The notes under the pieces: model-generated | Database searches by the model: none | What the model was told of the DNA's origin: nothing | The model's input: the letters and a program-made list of their open reading frames with translations, nothing else | Position numbers and translations under genes: made by a program | In this document: one piece after another, positions 56,446-64,000 of the stretch | How the letters are laid out: every line of letters starts with the position of its first letter | Numbering within the stretch: position 1 is the stretch's first letter | DNA from: Lolium rigidum | Taxonomy: Eukaryota; Streptophyta; Magnoliopsida; Poales; Poaceae | NCBI RefSeq assembly: GCF_022539505.1 | Contig: NC_061513.1 | Coordinates: 185,162,017-185,226,016, forward strand | Length of the DNA: 64,000 bases | Direction of reading: 5' to 3'

Positions 56446-59400
56446 TGTAACATCCCAAAAATTTCAAAACAAAACAAAAGAAGTTCCCTAGTTCCAAATT
56501 TTGGAACCAACAAAAACTTTTATTAAATTAAGATTAGTACATAATAACCTTGCGTAATTCTTGTGCTATTGCTATGATTGCTTGTTATGATTATTGGAAA
56601 TAATCTTAAACCCTAAAGACTCACCCCTCTTCTCATCATTCTAGTGAAAATAAAATAAAAGGAAATTAAAAAGGAAAAAGGCATATGTGCCTATGGCTAC
56701 AATCATAAATATTTACCCTAGACCTTTTTCACTTTATTTAAAAGATTGGAAAAGCTTTGTAAACCTTATATAGCACTTCTTAAATCATTGCCAAGTTGAA
56801 ACTAAAAAGAATATAAAGAAATTAAAAATGCCATAGAGGCATATGAAAGCTAAATAGCAAATATAAGAATTTAAGAAAATTAACCCAAGGACTTGTTGTG
56901 AATGGTTGGATCACCTCCATATATCATTTCAACAATTCACAACACCATTGTGAATCAAACCAAGTCAAATTAAAAATAAAATACCACATATGCATATAAG
57001 CCTATGTGCCACATAGCCAATTCACCAAACTTTGACCTAGGTCTCTAAACCTTGACCAAATGGTGTGGCATCATCTCTAAACCTATTATAACACTAAATG
57101 GACCCTAACCCATGTTCAAGTGAAGCAAGAACAACCCTAGTACAAGTTTATGAAAACTTGACACCTCATCTCTTATGTATTAAAGCCAATTTTGCAAATC
57201 TTTGAACAAGGCCATTTGATTTAGTTTCAATGCTTGTAAAATGTTTCTAAACTCATAAGAACCACATTAGAGTCAACCAAAGTCAAATCAAAGGGATAGA
57301 AATAAAATAGGAGAGAATCCCCAAAATTCACTCACATACACATATGCCAAAATGCAAATCATTCACCAAGGCCAATTTTGCTTGCCCCATTGCTTCTAAA
57401 ATGTTTTAATATGATAAACTAACACAATTGCATCTTTGGATCATGAATCAAATCAAGAAAAATAAGGATTTCAACATACATGTGATAATGGTCATTTGGG
57501 TGAAAAATATTTTCTTCACCACTTTGCACCCTCGTAATTCTTAAAACCTAATCTAAACTTGGTCAACTATGACCATGTAATCCAAGACCACATGAGGGTC
57601 AACAACTTTCATGTTGACCATCATGGATAATATTGACTAGGTTGACCAGAATAAGATTGACAAGTGGAGACTTTGAAACTATGTGAAGATGAGCACATTT
57701 TGGAATTCTTGTAAATCTTCACCAAAATGACCACCAACCCCACCAATACTTCACTCTAATTATATAAATGAGATCCACCAAAAAGAATTGCAAAATTCTA
57801 AAATTTTCTTCATGCGGCCATTGTGTCGAGCACCTTGTGTGCACAATTCGAAAATGAGAAACATGCTATAAACCTCTGGTCCAAAGCCTCCACCACTTTC
57901 TTTTGGTGATCATCACACTCTTGTACAACCCCTGCATCAGTGCATGTACTGGCTCTGGTCGATTAAAGTGGAATGGAGCACTTTTCTTCTCCATGCCGTG
58001 TACCATGCCACTCCATTGCCACCCTACCTTCTACCCCTCCCTGGCCTATCAAACTATGTCAAGTAGCTTCTCCAATGCACAAGGACTATGCCTGTACCTT
58101 CCCTGGATCGAAACGAGCACCACACTGGCCGAGCCAGGCGCGCCCATGCACGCCCAGGACGTGCCAGGCACGCGGTGAGCGCGCCCTGGCATGCCACGGT
58201 ACCCGCCAGTGCACGCACTCGCCTGGACGCGCTCGTCCATCCCTCCCTCTCTTCTCGTGCACCCGCGCCCTACACCGCACCCGAACCATGCTAGCCAACC
58301 AACTAGGCTCGCGGGAACCATCTAGCCGTCGCCATGATCGCCGACCTGCCGCGCCGGTACTGCGCGTACACCACCTGTCGCCAGGACGCCACAGGCCATC
58401 ATTTGGCTCGCCATCAAGCGCGCTAGCATCGCCTAGCCGTCGCCTACACAGAGCGCATCCTAGCCTGCCCCTTCGAGCACCAGAGACGCCGCGCCATGGA
58501 CACCCTCTCACAGCAACCGCCGGTCACCTCGCCATCTATAAATAGAGGCACCCAGAGCACACTCCCTTCACACCAATCTCTTCCCCTCTCACCACTGCCT
58601 CTGCCTGACCACTCAATCGAACCCCACCTCGCCGGAGCCGCCCCAATTTGAAGCTCGGAGCCGCCGGAGTCCGCGAGATCATCGCCATCGATCCGCGCCT
58701 CCCCACGCCTCGCCGACGGTACCCGAGAGTTTCCTCGTCCTCGACAACGACGCCCGGCACCCAGCAGAGCCCCGCCGGCGACCTCCTGCGCTCTCCGACC
58801 CCCTACCTCGCCGGCGCAGTGAGCTCCTCTCCCCCGGCGACGACGACGAAGCTCCACCGTCCGATCTCCATCTGATCCATCGGCTCACGTCGCAGGTACC
58901 GTTTCGCTGTTTTAAAAGCCACTGACGAGTGGGACCCTCTGTCAGCTGGCCCGCGGCGTGGTCCGTGTTAGTCGGGCCGGCCCAGTTCGTTTAAATTGGT
59001 TAGCCCGTTTATTTTCCCGCGTGGCCCATTAATTTGAATTCGATTTAATCTATTTAGTTAAAATCCAATACTGGTGCCAACTTCAAAATTTAATAGTTTG
59101 AAATCTACCAAACCAAATTTAGCAAATTTTATATATTTAGAAAGCTTATGAAATTGTCTAAATAATGGCACTGGCCTCATGTCCAAATTCGAAAGTAAAT
59201 TTAAATGATAAAAATAACAAGGCAGGGACTTTTCGACTTCAAATAAATATTAGAAATTATCTAGAAATGATTTTAAGTTGATTCCAACTCTAATAAATCA
59301 CATTTGACATAATCTAATTGTTTATGCAAAAATATATCATAGTTGTTTTGCATGATCATGAACTAGAGTTAAAATAATGGCTATGGAACCATTTCTAGAA

Positions 59401-62135
59401 TATTTAATAAATACACATAGAATTATTTAAATAGTATGAGGGCTTCTCTCTCATTTAAATGGTGATCTTAAGTATTTCAAATAGAGGTACCGACCTAGAT
59501 CAAATAAGTCTCATGCTTGGTTAATTAGAGAGGTGAATCATTTAGAGGATAGTTTAACTTATATGAGGTATAATTTCTCACATAAACCATTAGTCCAAAT
59601 CGTTCAATAAGGATTAATAACACCTAAGTAATGACCCATAGGTTTATATTTGAAAATATTTAATCATTCTCATATTTAGTATTTAAATAATTCAAACCTA
59701 TTAGTTAAATCATATAATAGACTTTGGTCTCATTTAAATCTTACCTCAACCAAATTAATATGAAGTAGATCCCATGGTCAATTGAAAGTCACTTTTAAGT
59801 AATTAATAATATTAAACCATTACAAGGTGTTACTAAAATAATATGAGATGCTCACCTCATTTAAATCATCCTCCTCAAATAAAATGAAGTAATGCATGGA
59901 CCTTTAATTCCCTAAGCTCATGCTTGCTCATTTATAAATCTTAAATCTAAATAATATTAAATTAATTAAATCACATGAGATGATGAATCTCATTTACTCA
60001 CTTTCTCAAGTACTAAGTGTGAAGTATTGACCTTGGTCAACATGGGATCATCCCTGGTTATTTTGAGAATCTTAAATCACCTCAATAATAGTCCTTTAAA
60101 TTTGTTACACTTATGTGCTAAATCATATGAGAGATACTCCTTTTATTTAAATCTAGTTCTCAAGTAATTCAATATGAGGTAGTGATCATGGTCTAAGTAA
60201 CCTCATCTTGAATTATTGAGAGGCATTAAAACACTACCATGTAGTATTAAATTGCATGAGGTATGGAACCTCATTTAAATCATTTTCTCAAATGGTAAGT
60301 ATGAAGAGGTTGACTTTAGTCAACCTAGGTCATACATTATTCATAAGAGAAATTAAATCTTAAGAAGATTCAATGAGAGGAAATTATTTTTCTATTACTA
60401 AATAAGGAAACCCTAGCATAATCTTGTAATAAATATTAAGTAGTGATGCTAGATCATTGTGTGAGCCACTAAGGCTAATTAAGAGTACTTAAGTATTGCT
60501 TGGTAATTGTATCCTCATATTCGTTTATAGACGCTAGTACCGGAGACTATCAAGAGGAGGAAGTATTCTACCAAGAGGAAGAAGAAGAATACTTTGATCA
60601 CTTCACCAATCAAGGCAAGCTAGTATTCTGCAAGCTGATATTAATATTACCCCTCCAAGCAAGCTAACCTTCTTGCAAGCTAGACTAATGCAAGATGCAA
60701 AGCTCTACTAGAGCAAGGCATCATTACATTTTACTTTATGAACCTATCCCAAAGTTTTTGCTTTATAAGCTTTACTTAATTTTATTTATCAAAGTTACCT
60801 TTTTGATTTATGATTCACTTGGTGGAAATATAGAGTAGTACAAGAAAATCACACTTAGCCTAGCAAGCTCCAAGATACTTATCACCCCTCATGAAATAGT
60901 TGCTAGTGCTAATCAATTAAAACTTGACTACTCTAGATGGGAACATGTGACTTTGAAATGAAGTGGAAACCTTGGAATGATGGTTCATTCAATTGAATGA
61001 CTTTGAAGGTGAATATGACCATGAGAAGATGGTGATTTTTGATATAAAACTGATGGTTGGGTTTGGATGCGATACCATTCCAATTTTGAAAGTACCCCCA
61101 CAATACCCAAAATGGGTACGGGCTTAACTAGAAATTTATGTGCCTTAGTATGGGTTCCCTCTAAACAAGCGTCATAGGGGTTATGCCAAGGGCTGCCTCC
61201 AAAGCAATATGAGATATTGCGGAATGATGTGAACGAGGTGAATTGTCCGGCCCAAGCCCTGTGCAGTTCCCGGGTTAACAGGTTGGTTCTCACCTAGGAG
61301 GCCAAGCTCATGGGGAGAGGTGCCCGTACTAGAGTATATAAGTGAAAGGTTATGGTTGGTAGTCCGCATACGGAGTATGATAAATCGGGGCCAGCTAACC
61401 CTGACGGATTATTGCAAATATTGTGGCACAAGTGTACGACCTCTGCAGAGTGTAGAACTATTCGAATAGCCGTGTCCACGGTTACGGACGATTGGAAAGG
61501 CCATACTGTTCCGTCATCAGACCATTTAAAAAAAATGTGACCTGTGACTGGTGACTTGAAGTCGACCGGTGAATGGTGACTTGAGTTGGACCACAACAGA
61601 GTTGTGGGAATGACACTAATGTTCCCACTTGAGTTAGTCTATTTGATTCAAGCATCTTTACTAAATGTTTATGAAATAAACTTGGCTTTATGCAAATAAA
61701 CCTAGAGCTTAGTTTCCCCTTACCACAATTAATAGTGCTTACACTAGTATTAGTTTGCGAGTACTTTAAAAGTACTCATGGCTTTGTCCCTGGCTATTCA
61801 AATGGCCGGACTATGAAGGTGAACAGCATGTACGAGGAAGATGGACAGCGGAACGTCTACGACAACTAGGACCGCTCCCGACGTCAACGGTTGCTCGTGG
61901 AACGGATGGACCACGACCGTTACTTCGCTTCCGCTATGTGTTTTGTAATAGGATCTCTAGATCCACTATGATGTATTAAGACTGGATCATGTGATCCTTT
62001 GTTGTAAGACGATTATGTGTTGTAATAAATGATGTGTTGTGATATCAAGCTATTATGTCTCGCAAAAAACAATATTCCTGGGATTGCGAGGAATGGCATA
62101 ATAGGCATCTGGACTTAAAAATCCGGGTGTTGACA
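56446..62135 (+). repeat. Array LTR4 (5690 bp, subtype b)
   Basis: Almost identical to LTR3. The visible differences are mainly CTG/CAG-type (for example TTCTGAA against TTCGAA, CGCAGATC against CGCGAGATC). TATA box at 58537-58544. Ends GGTGTTGACA at 62135 and is followed directly by CACTA-element sequence, not a primer site. Confidence 0.92.
58537..58544 (+). promoter_or_regulatory. TATA box in LTR4
   Basis: TATAAATA at the position equivalent to LTR3. Confidence 0.7.
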
Positions 62136-62817
62136 CACCACAAGCCAATGCGCCACAGAAATAAGGTTGGGACCACACCCAATCATTGGTTTCGCTATTT
62201 CCGTGGCGCACGGTACCATGTGCGCCACATGAATAAGACATTTTCTGGCGCATAGGACCGGTGCGCCACAAAATTAAGTCATTCTGTGGCGCAGGCGCAC
62301 GTGGGATGGTGCGCTACAGAAACTACACATTTTTGTGGCGCACATGAGCTTCATGCGCCACAGAAGACTTTTTTGCTCCCCACGCAACTCCACCCCCCCG
62401 TGGATCGCCTTTTTGAACTCTGTAAAAAATAAAAGAAATAGATAGAAATTACTAAAAAATAAAATCCTTCGAGATGCCCATGTACTATGTCATCTAGCAC
62501 CACTAAAAATTAACAAACATGAATTTCGACTTTTTTTTGCAAATTTGCGTTGCAAAATCATCAAACTGGATTTCTGGTTGCATACGAACTAGAAAAAAAC
62601 GCATAATATATCAAAATGTTCCCACGGAAATTATACATCCGAATTCACCCGGGCTTGCCCGGTTGGACAATTTTTAGAATCCCCAAATTCTAAAAGAGTA
62701 AAAAGTTACGGCCAGTTAAAGATTTTTTGCTGCAAAATAGAAAATTCTAAAAAAAAATCCTTGGCGCACCAAGTGCCCATGCGCCACAGAATTAAGCTCC
62801 GAAATTTGAATTTCCTG

Positions 62818-63362
62818 CCGCCCTCCTCCACTTCTCCTCCACTTCTCCTTACTTCTCCTCCACTTCTCCTCACTTCTCCTCCACTTCTCCTCACTTCTCC
62901 TCCTTAGATGCAAACTTCTCCTCCTCCTCCTCTCCTCCTCCACCACCACCACCTCCTCCTCCGGCCGGCCTCCTCCTCCTACTACTCCGGCGACCACCTC
63001 CTCCTCCTCCGGCGACCACCACCTTCTCCTCCTCCTCCTCCTCCGGCAACCACCTCCACCTCCGGCGACCTTCACCTCCTCCTCCGGCGACCTCCACCTC
63101 CTCCTCCTCTTCCTCCACCACCACCACCTCCTCCTCCTCCTCCACCACCTCCTCCTCCACCACCTCCTCCTCCACCTCCTCCTCCTCTTCCTCCACCACC
63201 ACCACCTCCTCCTCCTCCTCCTCCTCCTCCTCCTCCTCCTCCTCCACCACCTCCTCCTCCACCACCACCTCCTCCACCACCACCTCCTCCTCCTCCTCCT
63301 CCACCACCACCACCTCCTCCTCTTCCACCACCACCACCACCACCTCCTCCTCCGGCCGGCCT
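62818..63362. repeat. Long CTC/CAC trinucleotide microsatellite
   Basis: About 540 bp of nearly pure CTC/CAC/CTT triplets, interrupted by CCGGCGACC and CCGGCCGGC units. It keeps all frames open, giving Pro-rich, Glu-rich, Arg/Trp-rich and Gly-rich ORFs that are not genes. Confidence 0.95.
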
Positions 63363-63437
63363 CCTCCTCCACCCACCCACCCAACCACCCACCTCCGGCG
63401 ACCTTCCAGCTAAATTTCAAAACAAAATCAGCGGCCC

Positions 63438-63462
63438 CAGATCTAGATCTAGATCTAGATCT
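63438..63462. repeat. Short AGATCT tandem repeat
   Basis: Four tandem AGATCT hexamers just downstream of the microsatellite. Confidence 0.9.
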
Positions 63463-63861
63463 GGCCGCCATTTTTTAAAAAAATTCAAAAAAAAAAATCG
63501 GTGGCGCACCGGAGGGTGGTGCGCTACAGAAATTAGACTTTCGCTTTCTGTGGCGCACCACCCTCCGGTGCGCCACAGAAATAAGACTTTCTGTGGCGCA
63601 TGGGCAGGTGCGCCACAGAATTCTTATTTTTGTGGCGAGAATTCTGTGGCGCACCGCCCATGCGCCACAAAATTGATTTTTGGTGCGCCACTGATGAGCC
63701 TTTTCCTACTAGTGCGAAGCTGGGTACATCGTGTGCCTAATCCCGCTCCCGGAATCTCCATCGTCGCTCTTTCCCGAAACCCAAGTCTACAATCCGTAGA
63801 CATTGGCGAGGTGATCCCTCGTCACCAGGTCTCTTTGGTGGATGATTGGAATTTCAGCTAA

Positions 63862-64000
63862 AAGGAGTCTAGAAGAGCCCTCTCAAACATGATAGTTCAG
63901 CATGGACTACCATTCTCCATTGTAGAGTATAGTGGTTTCATAAAGTTTGTCAAGTGCCTCAACCCGATGTTCAAAATGGTTTCAATAACAACAATAAAAG
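63862..64000 (+). CDS. hAT-type transposase fragment (runs off the window)
   Basis: The frame open from 63862 to the window end reads SRRALSNMIVQHGLPFSIVE and GFIKFVKCLNPMFKMVS. This matches the conserved segment after the BED zinc finger in plant hAT (Ac/RICESLEEPER-type) transposases (known pattern: ..A.MII.HEYP.S.VEH.GF..F...L.P.FK..SR.TI). A stop at 63859 and a TTTCAG just upstream suggest either an exon start or a degraded copy. Whether it is a transposon or a domesticated gene cannot be told from this piece. Confidence 0.65.

Larger units (their letters stand above)
31645..62135 (+). mobile_element. Tandem array of a giant-LTR, pol-less Ty3/gypsy-type retrotransposon (4 LTRs, 3 internal regions)
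   Basis: The order is LTR1 (31645-37427), internal 1, LTR2 (39955-45708), internal 2, LTR3 (48238-53918), internal 3, LTR4 (56446-62135), all in the same orientation. Each LTR starts TGTAACATC and ends GGTGTTGACA. Each internal region starts with a TGGTATCAGAGCC primer site (initiator Met tRNA type), encodes ORF1 then gag with a CCHC zinc knuckle, and ends with polypurine AAGGGGGAAGGGTT. There is no protease, RT, RNase H or integrase in any of the three. LTR1/LTR2 form one subtype and LTR3/LTR4 another. Flanking 5-mers GTCAT and CACCA differ, so the array as a whole has no target duplication. Gag and primer site suggest a chromovirus (Tekay/Del-like) relative, by recollection. Confidence 0.9.
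62136..63714 (-). mobile_element. CACTA transposon, right end (non-autonomous or fragment)
   Basis: On the minus strand the element begins CACTAGTAGGAAAAGG at 63714. The motif TGTGGCGCA / TGCGCCACA then occurs about twenty times in both orientations, clustered at 62145-62370 and 63495-63690, with two copies near 62765-62795. Dense inverted subterminal motifs are the hallmark of CACTA elements. No transposase is present. The opposite terminus is missing, and the fragment is cut at 62135 by the end of LTR4. Confidence 0.75.

Noticed and set aside
63072..63392. CRISPR-like regular repeats
   Set aside because: The triplet tract has no unique spacers, and the source is plant nuclear DNA.
62716..63861. 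Long ORFs on both strands (317 aa Pro-rich, 251 aa Arg/Trp-rich, 165 aa Glu-rich, 106 aa Gly-rich)
   Set aside because: All are translations of the same CTC/CAC microsatellite in different frames. A pure triplet repeat has no stops in most frames.

Overview
This is repeat-dominated plant nuclear DNA, most likely from a Pooideae grass (Triticeae/Aveneae type). The evidence is nested Ty3/gypsy elements, an LTR family beginning TGATACGTCTCCAACGTATC (common in wheat and barley relatives), Tat-lineage pol with two RNase H domains, PIF/Harbinger, Stowaway-like and CACTA ends, and GC-rich grass-type exons. No bacterial genes, tRNA, rRNA or CRISPR were seen. Species identity is inference.

Layout. 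(1) 1-5.8 kb: low-copy DNA with a 339-bp PIF/Harbinger MITE (TTA target duplication), a CACTA terminus, a minisatellite, then a TATA box and the 5' exon(s) of a host gene. (2) 5.83-28.17 kb: a nested retrotransposon block on the minus strand. Element A is a Tat-lineage Ty3/gypsy copy truncated inside integrase at about 5840, with its 5' LTR at 27646-28171. Its gag is split twice: by element C (9712-16452, TSD GTGGC) and by element B (17600-27124, TSD ACGGC). B and C both lack reverse transcriptase and integrase. B carries an intron-bearing antisense gene. (3) 28.28-28.60 kb: an exon with an RNase H1 N-terminal (viroplasmin-like) fold and a C-terminal hydrophobic tail. I infer it is the last exon of the gene begun at 5.0 kb, so the block sits in an intron of that gene. 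(4) 29.43-31.64 kb: a decayed LINE. (5) 31.65-62.14 kb: a head-to-tail array of four 5.7-5.8 kb LTRs and three 2.5-kb internal regions of a pol-less element with an accessory ORF (ORF1) and a chromovirus-type gag. (6) 62.14-63.71 kb: the right end of a CACTA element around a long CTC/CAC microsatellite. (7) 63.86-64.0 kb: the start of a hAT-type transposase region running off the window.

How the parts relate. All mobile elements here that keep long coding regions are dependent or broken: only element A shows pol, and it is decayed. B, C and the array keep gag (and PR in B) and would need enzymes from elsewhere. The array has the most unusual organisation: promoters lie about 2.1 kb inside each LTR, a conserved splice donor lies in the leader, and good splice acceptors sit directly before the ATG of both ORF1 and gag.

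Caution on sequence quality: paired LTRs differ overwhelmingly at CTG/CAG sites (CTG versus CG, CCG or TCG; CAG versus CGG, CGAG or CG). This looks like a systematic consensus error at CHG-methylated sites and may explain several frameshifts called here.
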